Positions 51,585 through 60,401 of a stretch of DNA of 64,000 nucleotides are shown here, piece by piece. How positions within the stretch are numbered: the first letter of the stretch is position 1; the number at the start of each line of letters is the position of its first letter. The translations under genes were made by a program, and so were the position numbers. The stretch lies in the NCBI GenBank assembly GCA_963750075.1, contig CAVVPG010000001.1, positions 310,001-374,000 on the forward strand. The letters run 5' to 3'. Below the pieces are notes generated by a model. It saw nothing but the letters and a program-made list of their open reading frames with translations, ran no database searches and was not told the DNA's origin. This DNA comes from Bog-473 sp963750075. Lineage in GTDB: Bacteria; Actinomycetota; Acidimicrobiia; Acidimicrobiales; RAAP-2.

Positions 51585-53561
51585 TTGGCTGCCGCGTCTG
51601 ACCCGTTTCACGACAACGTCTCGGTCATCGTTCTCAATTACAACCAGGCGGAGACCACCCTCGAGTGCCTCGATGCGCTGGCGCGCGCCGAGAGCGCCCT
51701 GATCCGGGACATCATCGTCGTCGACAACGGATCGGATCCCGAGGAGGTCGCCATCCTGCGGGCACGGAAAGCCCGGGACGACTTCACGCTGGTCGAAGTC
51801 GGGGTCAACCGCTTCTTCGGGGAGGGGAACAACATCGGGGTGGACTTCGCCACGAGCGACTACATCGTGTTCCTGAACAACGATGCATTCGTCCAGCCCG
51901 GCTGGGTCGAGGCGCTCGCCTCGACCATGAGAAACGACCCCTCTGTCGCCGCCGTCGGCCCGATGTTCCTCTACCCCGATGGAAGGGTGCAGGAGGTCGG
52001 CGGGGTTGCCGTGGCCACCGGCGACGTGGTGCAGATCGGGAAAGGGTCGGTATGGGGGCCCGATCACTTCGACACACCGTGTCCGGTCGACTACTGCTCT
52101 GCGGCCTGCCTGATGATGCGGCGATCGGACTTCCTGAGAGTGGGAGGCTTCGGCTTCGAGTGGGAGCCGGCCTACTACGAGGACACCGACCTGTGCCTGA
52201 AGCTGTGGACGCAGTGTGGGAAGGTCATGGTGAACCCCCTGGCGCGTGTCGTGCACATCGAGAGCAAGACGACGTCCGACTCCCGGCTCCAGCTCCAGGA
52301 CATCTCCGAGATCAACCGGGAGCGTTTCGCGAAGAAGTGGGGCGCCTGGCTCGACGCTCGGCAGACCTCGCATCTCGCCGACCTTGCTCCTCGGGCGGAG
52401 ATGAGCGAGCTCTCGACGACGGATCTCGACTTCCTCGGTGCTGTGCGCACACCTCCCGATTCCCAATTCGTCCTCTACTCGCCATATCAACTGGTGCCGG
52501 GTGGTGGTGAGCGTCTGTTGTTCGAAGTGGCGTCGCACCTCTCGTCCCTCGTCGGAACGCCCAACGTGGCCTTCGCCACGCCGCAGCGCTACAGCGCCAT
52601 CCGAATGCAGCAGATCGCGGCGACCTTCGGCTTCGAGCACGTGGTGGGTTTGACCCTGCCGTGGGACGAGGTCGAACGGGACGAGTGCCGCTTCTCGTTC
52701 GTCCTCGGCAATTCCATCGTGCCGCCGGTGCCGGCCTTCGGCGACACGAGCGTCTACCACATTCAATTCCCCTTCTGGGTCCCCGACGCGGACGTTGAGG
52801 CAAGAGGTCACTGGCTGAGCGGCTACGACGAAATCTGGGTGTACTCGGAGTTCGTCCGACGCAACGTCAACGGCCTTGTTCGTCATTACGGTCTCGAGGC
52901 ACCGCCCATCCGGCACATCCACGCCCACGCGACGTGGTCCGGTGCGACCAGCGGCCTGCCCTGGCCCGAGCGCCGGACGATCCTCACCGTGGGACGCTTC
53001 TTCACCGGCGGCCACAACAAGCGGCAGGACGTCGTCATCGAGGCCTTCCGACGCCTGGTCGACGGGGGCGTCGAGGGCATGGACCTGGCCCTGGCTGGCT
53101 CCATTCACCCGAGCCCCGAAGGCAGGCGCCGGTTTCACGAGCTCCAGAGGCTCGCCGCCGGCCTCGACTGCACCTTCTACCCCAACATCGCTCGCGGTGA
53201 TCTGGCTGCGCTCTACGAGCGATCGGCGGTGCTGGTCCATGCGGCCGGGTTCGGTGTGGACGCGGACGAATTTCCCGAACGGCTGGAGCATTTCGGGATC
53301 ACGCCCATTGAGGCAGCGAGCTTCGGGTGCATCCCTGTCGTGTTCGGAGCGGGTGGGCCGAGGGAAGTCGTGCGCGAGCTCGGCTGCGACACGACGTTCT
53401 CCACCGTCGACGAGTGTGCCCGGATCGTTTCCGACCTCCTCCACGACCCCCACGGTTCTGCCGAGATCAGCGCGCATATCATCGAGAGTTGCCGCACCTA
53501 TTCCGCGGAGGCGTACTTCAAGGGGATCGATGAGTCCCTGCGCGACCTGGGAGTGCTCTAA
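51585..53561 (+). CDS. GT2-GT4 bifunctional glycosyltransferase fusion
   Basis: A 658-residue protein with proposed TTG start 51585, 13 bp after the preceding stop. Residues 12-260 are a GT2 domain: VSVIVLNYNQAETTLECLDAL, IVVDNGSDPEE, YIVFLNNDAFVQPGWVEAL, and WEPAYYEDTDLCLKLW (ED motif). Residues 290-655 are GT-B/GT4: LVPGGGERLLFEVASHL, ILTVGRFFTGGHNKRQDVVIEAF and EHFGITPIEAASFGCIPVV (EHFGIxxxEA donor motif). Two sugars could be added successively by one chain. Its 3' end overlaps the convergent methyltransferase gene by 44 bp. Confidence 0.88.
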   Translation: MAAASDPFHDNVSVIVLNYNQAETTLECLDALARAESALIRDIIVVDNGSDPEEVAILRARKARDDFTLVEVGVNRFFGEGNNIGVDFATSDYIVFLNNDAFVQPGWVEALASTMRNDPSVAAVGPMFLYPDGRVQEVGGVAVATGDVVQIGKGSVWGPDHFDTPCPVDYCSAACLMMRRSDFLRVGGFGFEWEPAYYEDTDLCLKLWTQCGKVMVNPLARVVHIESKTTSDSRLQLQDISEINRERFAKKWGAWLDARQTSHLADLAPRAEMSELSTTDLDFLGAVRTPPDSQFVLYSPYQLVPGGGERLLFEVASHLSSLVGTPNVAFATPQRYSAIRMQQIAATFGFEHVVGLTLPWDEVERDECRFSFVLGNSIVPPVPAFGDTSVYHIQFPFWVPDADVEARGHWLSGYDEIWVYSEFVRRNVNGLVRHYGLEAPPIRHIHAHATWSGATSGLPWPERRTILTVGRFFTGGHNKRQDVVIEAFRRLVDGGVEGMDLALAGSIHPSPEGRRRFHELQRLAAGLDCTFYPNIARGDLAALYERSAVLVHAAGFGVDADEFPERLEHFGITPIEAASFGCIPVVFGAGGPREVVRELGCDTTFSTVDECARIVSDLLHDPHGSAEISAHIIESCRTYSAEAYFKGIDESLRDLGVL

Positions 53562-54723
53562 GGGCGGCTCGCCGCCTGCGCTCGAGCGCGGCCATGGCGC
53601 GGTTCGCCCTGATGCGACGCGTCGCCGACGCGCTGGTGATTCGCTGGAGAGTCGAGTACAGCAGACCGGACTCGAGCGCGGCCACGTCCGACTCGAGGGC
53701 GGCGACCTGCGCCGTCAGCCGCGCATGCTCCCACTCCTCTTCGTCGAGGGCGATGAGCGCAGTCGGGAGCGCGCCGCGGACGTAGTACTCGCCGGCGTTC
53801 TCGGCGGCCAGCCGCTCGCGCTCGTTCTCTTCGGCTTCCCATGTTGCCAATTGGTCCGTCTCGCTCAGCACGGACTTCTTGGGCCTCCCGCTGAAGTAGG
53901 CGAACAAGGACGAGTCGGGGTGCTCCCCCAAGAAGCGGTCGTCCGCCTCCATGATGCGCCTGAGCCACGTGGACTGCTCCGCAGGGTCGGTCGCCTCGAA
54001 CATGCGGGCATTGTGCGTCAACAGGGGATAGGCGATCGCACCCCCGAGGGCGGTGAACTCACTGAAGGTGAAGTAGCGGCCGAACGTCTCGAGGATCAAC
54101 TCGGAGTGGATGGCCTCCGTGGGATCGGTCGCCAGCATCGTCGGTAGGTGCGGATAGCGCAGGTCCTGACGCAGGGAGGCCGGCAGTTGCCGGTTGACCG
54201 CCCAAGCCTCCTCCCAGGCCTCGGGCGTGTACTGGTTCCGGTGTGGCCCGACGTAGTCGAAGGAGACGAACCAGCCGTCGTCGGGAAGGACGCGGCACAG
54301 CTCGCGGAACACGCGGTCGATGGCCGCGATGTGGTGGCCGGCGGCGTGGTTCACGACCAGGTCGAACTCCATCGGTGGCAGTGCCGCGGTGTTGACGTTG
54401 AGACGCTCGTAGGAGAGCGGAAGGCCTGCTTCGTCGGCCGCCGTCCTGGCCTGCACGAGCAGCTCTTCGGAGTAGTCGATGCCAACCGCCTCGAGGATGA
54501 GCCCTGAAGCGAGGAGCTCCCGCTCCACCCAGCCGTTCCCGCAGTTGAGGATGAGCGCCCGCTCGAAGGTCCGCTCCGACACCTTCGCGAAGTGCTCGAA
54601 CCACGGCCGGCTGGCATCACCGGAGATCCGCGCGTTGATCTGATGGATGACGATCTCGAAGTCGTTCCAGTACTTGCCCTGATAGTAGATGTCGCTGTTC
54701 TCGTTGACACCGAGCTCCGGCAT
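53518..54723 (-). CDS. Class I SAM-dependent methyltransferase with C-terminal coiled coil (paralogue 1)
   Basis: A 401-residue protein starting MPELGVNENSDIYYQGKYW. LILNCGNGWVERELLASGL is motif I, VGIDYSEELL motif II, FDLVVNHAAGHHIAAIDRVF motif IV, and FVSFDYVGPHRNQY follows. The last ~70 residues are coiled coil plus a basic tail (ESGLLYSTLQRITSASATRR). It is highly similar to the gene at 54733-55895, indicating tandem duplication. It likely methylates a sugar in the glycan made by this cluster. Its 3' end overlaps the GT2-GT4 gene tail to tail. Confidence 0.85.
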   Translation of the reverse strand: MPELGVNENSDIYYQGKYWNDFEIVIHQINARISGDASRPWFEHFAKVSERTFERALILNCGNGWVERELLASGLILEAVGIDYSEELLVQARTAADEAGLPLSYERLNVNTAALPPMEFDLVVNHAAGHHIAAIDRVFRELCRVLPDDGWFVSFDYVGPHRNQYTPEAWEEAWAVNRQLPASLRQDLRYPHLPTMLATDPTEAIHSELILETFGRYFTFSEFTALGGAIAYPLLTHNARMFEATDPAEQSTWLRRIMEADDRFLGEHPDSSLFAYFSGRPKKSVLSETDQLATWEAEENERERLAAENAGEYYVRGALPTALIALDEEEWEHARLTAQVAALESDVAALESGLLYSTLQRITSASATRRIRANRAMAALERRRRAALRALPGRAGTHRSP

Positions 54724-54732
54724 GGTGATCGC

Positions 54733-55895
54733 CTACCCACGCATCCGGCGCTCGAGCGCGGCGGCCAACCGGCTGCCCCGTGCGGAACGCCCCCAGGGCG
54801 AGTCGGCCAGGCGCCTCGCGGGGAGTACAGGAACCGAGCCTGCATGGCGTCGAGCTGGAACTCCAGCGGGCCGAGGCGCGATCGGAGCCCGGCATTCAGC
54901 GCGCGCTGCTCCTCGAGTGCGACGAGTACGGTGGCGAGGGGCCCCCGTTCGTAGTATTCGCCGCCGTTGTCCTGCGCCCGTTGCTCACGGTCGCGTTCGG
55001 CCGCCTGCCATTCCTGCAGCAAGGCCAGCTGCTGCAGGACGGGCTTCTTCGGCTGTCCGGCGAAGTAGGCAAACAGGGTGGACTCGGGATGGCGGGTCAG
55101 GAAGTCGTCGTCGATCTCCATGATCCGGGTGATCCAGTGTTCCCGTTCGGCACCCTCCGCTGCCTCGGACATCCGCGCGTTGTGCGTCAGGAGCGGGTAG
55201 GCGATGGCGCCACCGAGGGCCGTGAACTGTCCTTCCGAGAAGTAGCGGTGGAAGGTCTCGAGGATCAACTCGGAGTGCACGGCCTCGGTGGGGTCGACCA
55301 CCAGCATGACCGGCATGGGCGGGTAGGCGAGGTCCTGGCGCAGGGTCTCCGGGATCCGGTGGTTCAGCTGCCACGCCTCCTCCCAGGCGTCGAGGCGGTA
55401 CTGGTTCCGGTGTGGGCCTACGTAGTCGAAGGAGACGAACCAGCCGTCGTCGGTGAGGATTCGGCACACTTCCCGGAAGACCCGGTCGATCGCGGCGATG
55501 TGGTGCGCCGCGGCGTGGTTCACGACGAGGTCGAACTTCCCGTCCGGCAACGCCCCCGTGTTGATGTTCAGCCGTTGGTACGTCAGCGGCATCGCCGCCT
55601 GCCGCGCCGCGGAGGCCGCCTCGTCGAGCAGGGACTGCGAATAGTCGATCCCGACGCCCTCCATGACGAGGCCCGACTGCACGAGCTCCCGGTCCACCCA
55701 ACCGTTCCCGCAGTTGAGGAACAGTGCCCGTCGAAAGGTCCTTCCAGTCGCACCGGCAAAGTGCTCGTGCCACTTCCGCGTGGGATCGCCCGAGATCCGC
55801 CTGTTGATCCACTGACGGACCACCTCGAAGTCGTTCCAGTACGTGCCCGTGTAATAGACGTCGCTGTTCTCGTTGACGCCGAGCGATTCGGACAT
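54733..55895 (-). CDS. Class I SAM-dependent methyltransferase (paralogue 2), frameshifted near the C-terminus
   Basis: Starts at ATG 55895 after GAGGAG. LFLNCGNGWVDRELVQSGL, VGIDYSQSLL and FDLVVNHAAAHHIAAIDRVF match its neighbour closely. As written, the frame runs on to 54351 through DNA that encodes the downstream paralogue. If one C is restored in the short C-run near 54814, the protein instead ends RLADSPWGRSARGSRLAAA...RG with a stop at 54733-54735, giving about 387 residues and a basic tail like that of paralogue 1. A single-base sequencing error or recent mutation is therefore likely. Its predicted role is sugar O-methylation. Confidence 0.75.
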
Positions 55896-55957
55896 GGCTC
55901 CTCTGGTAGGGGCGGCGCTCTGCAATGCTCAGAGGGGCCGAGCAGGTCCGACCGGGC

Positions 55958-57022
55958 TCATGCCCGGCCACCCCGGAGGATGGCGCGCAGCCTGCCGACC
56001 CGTTGCATGACGGCGTACGACCGCGAGCTCCGGATGGCTTCGAGTTGCTGCTGGGTAGCCTCCAGGTCGGCGCGCAGCACACCGGTCGCCGTGGCCAGTC
56101 CGTCCGCCCGCGCCGTTGCGGCGTCCCGCTCCCCTCGCAGCTGCTCCATCCACTGCTTGAGCTCTCCCGCGTGGGCGATCCAGGCTTCCATCTGCTCGCC
56201 GACACGTGCGTGCTCTTCTCGCAGTTCGGCGTAGTCGGCGAGGTGGACGACCTGCTCCTCGAGGATCCGATTCCGGACCTCGAGCTCGAGGGCCCGGTCG
56301 GACACCTGGTCCAGCCGGTGCGCCATGTCGACGACCGCTTGCGACCCGTTGTCAAGGACGGACCTCATCACGAATTGGTAGGTCTCGAACTCCGGGTCGG
56401 CACGAACCTCGTCAATGACGGCCTCGGGGAAGTCCTCCCTCGAGACACCCAGTTCGGTGTCGAAGAGCGGCATGACGACACGCCGTGTCTCGACGGCCAC
56501 CAATCCCGCGTCCTGCAGCAACTCGCGCGCCGTCTGCAACGTGAAGAACCGGATGTGGGTCCGGTCGAGGAGGCCGATCTCCTGGTACCGGAAGGCACCG
56601 TGGAGCAGGGACAGCCGCACGTCGCCGTGGGCCACGTTGGGCAGTGAGGTGACGACGAATCCGGACGGCTTGAGCTTGCGCACCGCCACCCGCAGCACGG
56701 CCAGCGGGTCCTGCAGGTGTTCCAGGACGTCTCCGAACGTGAGGACGTCGAACGTCTCGTCGTCGACCAGGTCCCAGACCTCCATGTCGTCGACGTTGCC
56801 CACCACGACGCGCTCGGCCCAGTTCTCGGCCACCTTGGCCGCCTCGGGGTCGAGCTCCATCCCGACGACCTTGCACCCACGCTCGGCCAGCACCTTGGTG
56901 AAATAGCCGGTGGCACACCCCACTTCGAGGACCGTCTTGTTGTGCCCGATCATCTCGAGAGCGAAGGCGTGCGTGTTGTTCTCCGCATCGGGATCGACCG
57001 TCAGGTCATAGACGAACTCCAT
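55958..57022 (-). CDS. Class I SAM-dependent methyltransferase with C-terminal coiled coil
   Basis: A 354-residue protein starting at ATG 57022 (MEFVYDLTVDPDAENNTH). VLEVGCATGYFTKVLAERG is motif I, VGMELDPEAA motif II, FDVLTFGDVLEHLQDP motif IV and GFVVTSLPNVAHGD motif V, the UbiG/Methyltransf_23-type arrangement. FFTLQTARELLQDAGLV closes the domain near residue 175. Residues 240-335 are coiled coil and the end (SSRSYAVMQRVGRLRAILRG) is basic. It heads a minus-strand group of three methyltransferases and probably decorates the same glycan. Confidence 0.88.
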   Translation of the reverse strand: MEFVYDLTVDPDAENNTHAFALEMIGHNKTVLEVGCATGYFTKVLAERGCKVVGMELDPEAAKVAENWAERVVVGNVDDMEVWDLVDDETFDVLTFGDVLEHLQDPLAVLRVAVRKLKPSGFVVTSLPNVAHGDVRLSLLHGAFRYQEIGLLDRTHIRFFTLQTARELLQDAGLVAVETRRVVMPLFDTELGVSREDFPEAVIDEVRADPEFETYQFVMRSVLDNGSQAVVDMAHRLDQVSDRALELEVRNRILEEQVVHLADYAELREEHARVGEQMEAWIAHAGELKQWMEQLRGERDAATARADGLATATGVLRADLEATQQQLEAIRSSRSYAVMQRVGRLRAILRGGRA

Positions 57023-57056
57023 TGCACATGCCCTCTCTCGCCGGTCGGCGGTCACA

Positions 57057-58019
57057 TCACTCTATCCCTTGACCGGAAGGTCCCGACCTGTCAGAGCGCT
57101 GTATCGACATCACCAGGCCATCGAGGATGTCGGACTCCGAGACCAGGCATTCCGCCGGTCCGAAGCGCGCCATCACCTCGTTGAGCACCAGTGCGCCGCC
57201 GAAGATGACGTCCCTGCGCCCAGCGGGGATCTCGGGGCGCAGGGCCCGCTCCGCCACCCGCTCGGAGCCCAGGACCGCGCACCACCTCGCCACCGCCTCA
57301 CGGGTCAGGACCGCCCAGTGAATGCGGTCTCTGTCGTAGTGCGTGAGGCCAAGCTCCAGGCTGGCCAGCGTCGAGACGGTGCCCGCCAGGCCGACGAGGC
57401 GCGACACGCCGTCCGTCTCCGCCAGCTTGGGGATCTCCCGCGACGCGCGGTCGAGCTCCCGTTGAATGGCACCGACCGCTTCGGCCACCTCGTGCGCCGT
57501 GGGCGGATCCCCCCTGAGGAATCGTTCCGTGAGCCTGACGCACCCGATGTCCAGGGAGACGGACAGGACGTCGTCCTGCACCCTGGTGACGATCTCGGTC
57601 GACCCGCCGCCGATGTCGACCACCACGACGTCTCCCTCGGTTTCGGGGAGCCCGACGGTCGCGCCGGCGTAGGAGAGCCGACCCTCGTCCCGACCGGACA
57701 ACAGTTCGGCCGGCACGCCGACGATCTCCCCCGCGCCGCGCAGGAAGACTTCACCGTTCTCGGCGTCCCGGACGGCCGACGTCGCCACCAGGCGAGAGTG
57801 CACGACCGCTTCGGCATCCATAATGGATCGAAATTCCCTCAACGCGGCGAACGTCCGTTCCATCGCTTCGGTCTGCAGGCGGCGGGCGGCATCCACGCCC
57901 TGGCCGAGCCGGGTGATCCGCATCTCTCGCGCCTTGACCTCGTCCCCGGACCCGACGACCAACAGGCGGGTGGAGTTGGTCCCACAGTCGATCGCGGCGA
58001 CCGCGGCGGTCTCCCTCAC
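57057..58019 (-). CDS. ppx: Ppx/GppA family exopolyphosphatase
   Basis: A 320-residue actin/ASKHA-fold phosphatase. VAAIDCGTNSTRLLVV is the phosphate 1 loop, VVVDIGGGSTEIVT the phosphate 2 loop and RLVGLAGTVSTLASLELG the adenosine-region loop. It hydrolyses polyphosphate or pppGpp. The length matches the short two-domain form common in actinobacteria. GTG 58019 is the start. It is the last gene of the conserved eno-ftsB-DUF501-ppx order, 30 bp after the DUF501 stop. Confidence 0.93.
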   Translation of the reverse strand: MRETAAVAAIDCGTNSTRLLVVGSGDEVKAREMRITRLGQGVDAARRLQTEAMERTFAALREFRSIMDAEAVVHSRLVATSAVRDAENGEVFLRGAGEIVGVPAELLSGRDEGRLSYAGATVGLPETEGDVVVVDIGGGSTEIVTRVQDDVLSVSLDIGCVRLTERFLRGDPPTAHEVAEAVGAIQRELDRASREIPKLAETDGVSRLVGLAGTVSTLASLELGLTHYDRDRIHWAVLTREAVARWCAVLGSERVAERALRPEIPAGRRDVIFGGALVLNEVMARFGPAECLVSESDILDGLVMSIQRSDRSGPSGQGIE

Positions 58020-58049
58020 GGCGCAGAAGTATCACACGGACGACGACGC

Positions 58050-58532
58050 TCAGGCCTCCGGCCGCTGCAGACCGAGACGCTCCGCGGTCCACGCCCCGAC
58101 GGGGTCCGCTCCCCCGGCGAGCCACCAGGCCAGGTGTGCGTGGAGGCACTTGACCCCCTGACGCGTGCCGCCCACTCCCCCGCTCGGCCGCGGCCCCGTC
58201 CACCCCTGGGGGATGAGGGCGTCGCGCTCACCGGCGTAGCGGCGGTGGCATTCGGCGAGCGCAGCGGGATCCACCTGCGCCTCGGCGTCCCGGACCCCGC
58301 CGGCCGCCTCGAGGCGTCCGACCACCGCCCGCAGCCCTGGGTCGACCAGCCAGTACCTGGTCGGCATCGGCGTGCCGTCGCGCAGGAAGGGCGCGTTGGC
58401 GATGACCACGGGGGCGCCGTCATCGAGGCGGACCACGACGGTGAAATCGCCGCCCGGGTCGCGGCCCAGCAGCAGGGCCACCGCCTCGTCGTCGCCCGTC
58501 CACTCCTTCTCGGCGCGCACCGCCCGGGTCAA
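58050..58532 (-). CDS. DUF501 domain-containing protein
   Basis: A 160-residue protein. VALLLGRDPGGDFTVVVR, GAPVVIANAPFLRDGTPMPTRYWLVDP and GGTRQGVKCLHAHLAWWLAGG are the conserved DUF501 blocks; the C-H pair in KCLHAH may bind metal. The proposed TTG start at 58532 overlaps the ftsB stop as TTGA; GTG 58520 is an alternative four codons later. Function is unknown, but the location between ftsB and ppx is conserved in actinobacteria. Confidence 0.88.
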   Translation of the reverse strand: MTRAVRAEKEWTGDDEAVALLLGRDPGGDFTVVVRLDDGAPVVIANAPFLRDGTPMPTRYWLVDPGLRAVVGRLEAAGGVRDAEAQVDPAALAECHRRYAGERDALIPQGWTGPRPSGGVGGTRQGVKCLHAHLAWWLAGGADPVGAWTAERLGLQRPEA

Positions 58533-59068
58533 CGCCAGAATTCGAGGGCGTGCAGCATGCGCGACACCATGCCCGATCCCGACGATGCGCCGGTGGACGG
58601 TGCACCGTGGGACGCGACGCGGTCGGCCGCCGGCATCGTCGTCGTCGTGACGCCCCCGGGCGGGAGCTCTGACGTGGCGGACGGCGCGACCGGGCCCGCG
58701 GACCCGGGGTCCCCGGCGTACGGGGTGCCCGCCGCTGCCGCACCCGAAGGCGGTAGCACCTGGTAGGCCTGCTGGCCCGGGGTGACGAGCTGGTACTGCG
58801 CACGGGCGATGCGGCCGATCTCGCTGGCGTCGCTCAGGTTCTTCTTCTCCTGTGCCAGAGCGGCGTCCTGCTTCTTGAGCGCGGCCAGCTGCGCCTCGGT
58901 GGAGGCCAGGTTCGAACGCTGGTTGAGAAGCGAGCCGGCCGGGAACCACGCGAAGAGCACGACCGCGGAGACCACGACGGCCCCGAGGAGCATCAGCCGG
59001 GGGCGCCCGGCGCTGCCGGCCGGCCGCGGCGAGCGGCGCGCCCGTCCGCGGCGGCTAGTGCCCGCCAC
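58529..59068 (-). CDS. FtsB/DivIC family septum formation protein
   Basis: A 179-residue bitopic membrane protein. The basic N-terminus (about 1-24) is cytosolic, a membrane helix lies at about 26-45 (MLLGAVVVSAVVLFAWFPAG), and a short coiled coil follows (about 50-85, STEAQLAALKKQDAALAQEK). The C-terminal ~80 residues are Ala/Pro/Ser/Thr-rich and disordered. The family links FtsQ and FtsL in the divisome. GTG 59068 overlaps the eno stop by 14 bp, the arrangement seen after eno in mycobacteria. Confidence 0.88.
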   Translation of the reverse strand: MAGTSRRGRARRSPRPAGSAGRPRLMLLGAVVVSAVVLFAWFPAGSLLNQRSNLASTEAQLAALKKQDAALAQEKKNLSDASEIGRIARAQYQLVTPGQQAYQVLPPSGAAAAGTPYAGDPGSAGPVAPSATSELPPGGVTTTTMPAADRVASHGAPSTGASSGSGMVSRMLHALEFWR

Positions 59069-60353
59069 GCCGGATCCCCTCGCCCGACAGCGCGGCGCGG
59101 CCGGGGAAGCTGGCCGACTCGCCGAGGTCCTCCTCGATCCGCAGCAGCTGGTTGTACTTGGCGACGCGGTCCGAGCGGGCCGGCGCCCCCGTCTTGATCT
59201 GTCCGGCGTTCACCGCGACGACCAGGTCGGCGATCGTCGTGTCCTCCGTCTCGCCCGAGCGGTGGGAGATCACGGTCCCATAGGACGCACGGGTGGCGAG
59301 AGCCACCGTGTCGAGCGTCTCGGTGAGCGTGCCGATCTGGTTGAGCTTGACCAGGATGGCGTTCGCGACACCCTCGCGGATGCCTCGCTCGAGGAGCGAG
59401 GAATTGGTGACGAAGATGTCGTCACCAACCAACTGGATCCTTCCACCCAGCGCCTTCGTGTGGGCCGCCCAGCCGTCCCAGTCCTCTTCGGCCATGCCGT
59501 CCTCAATGGACACGATCGGGTAGCGGTCGACCAGGTCGACCCAGTAGTCGGCGAGCTCGGCGGGCGACAGCGTCCGCCCCTCCCCGGCGAGGACATAGGA
59601 CCCGTCGTCCCACAGCTCGCTGGTGGCGGGGTCGAGCGCCAGCGCGATCTCCTCCCCCGGGACGCGGCCGGCCACCTCGATCGCCTCGAGCAGGAGCTTC
59701 ACCGCGTCCTCGTTGTGCGGGAGGTCGGGAGCGAAGCCTCCCTCGTCTCCCACCGCCGTCGAGAGCCCGCGATCGGCCAGGATCGAGCGCAGCGCGTGAT
59801 AGGTCTCCGTCCCCCAGCGCAGCGCCTCGCCGAAGGAGGCCGCGCCGAGGGGCATCAGCATGAACTCCTGGAAGTCCACGGAGTTCGTAGCGTGGGCGCC
59901 TCCGTTGAGCACGTTGAGCATCGGCACGGGTAGCGCATGGGCGTTGGCGCCGCCGAGGGAGCGGTAGAGAGGGATCTCGAGGTCGTCCGCCAGCGCCTTG
60001 GCGCTCGCCAACGAGACCGCCAGCATCGCGTTCGCCCCGAGCCGCCCCTTGTCGGGGGTGCCGTCGAGGTCGATCATGAGGGTGTCGACGGCGCGCTGGT
60101 CCAGGGCGTCGAGCCCGCGCACCGCGTCCGCGATTTCGCCGTTGACGTTGGCCACGGCCCGGAGCACGCCTTTGCCGGAGTACCGCTCGCCCGCGTCGCG
60201 GAGTTCGACCGCTTCGTGGATGCCGGTGGAGGCACCGGAGGGCGCGATGGCGCGCCCACGGGCGCCCGAGTCGAGGAGCACCTCCGCCTCGACGGTCGGG
60301 TTCCCTCGGGAGTCGAGAACCTCGCGCCCGATCACGTGCTCAATGGTGCTCAC
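59055..60353 (-). CDS. eno: Enolase (phosphopyruvate hydratase)
   Basis: A 432-residue enolase. IGREVLDSRGNPTVEAEV is the N-terminal signature, VGDEGGFAPDL and VSIEDGMAEEDWDGW carry metal and active-site acids, and VKLNQIGTLTET plus SHRSGETEDT complete the active site. It converts 2-phosphoglycerate to phosphoenolpyruvate. GTG 60353, seven bases after AAGGAG, is the start; the 12-residue upstream extension has no support. It heads the eno-ftsB-DUF501-ppx chain. Confidence 0.97.
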   Translation of the reverse strand: MSTIEHVIGREVLDSRGNPTVEAEVLLDSGARGRAIAPSGASTGIHEAVELRDAGERYSGKGVLRAVANVNGEIADAVRGLDALDQRAVDTLMIDLDGTPDKGRLGANAMLAVSLASAKALADDLEIPLYRSLGGANAHALPVPMLNVLNGGAHATNSVDFQEFMLMPLGAASFGEALRWGTETYHALRSILADRGLSTAVGDEGGFAPDLPHNEDAVKLLLEAIEVAGRVPGEEIALALDPATSELWDDGSYVLAGEGRTLSPAELADYWVDLVDRYPIVSIEDGMAEEDWDGWAAHTKALGGRIQLVGDDIFVTNSSLLERGIREGVANAILVKLNQIGTLTETLDTVALATRASYGTVISHRSGETEDTTIADLVVAVNAGQIKTGAPARSDRVAKYNQLLRIEEDLGESASFPGRAALSGEGIRRGGH

Positions 60354-60401
60354 GACATCACTCCTTGGGTGCCCGCCCTGGTGGGACACCGGGGCACAAG
60401 G

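Noticed and set aside
54351..54732. C-terminal extension of methyltransferase paralogue 2 as genuine protein
   Set aside because: The residues are the out-of-frame translation of paralogue 1; a one-base correction gives a normal end at 54733.
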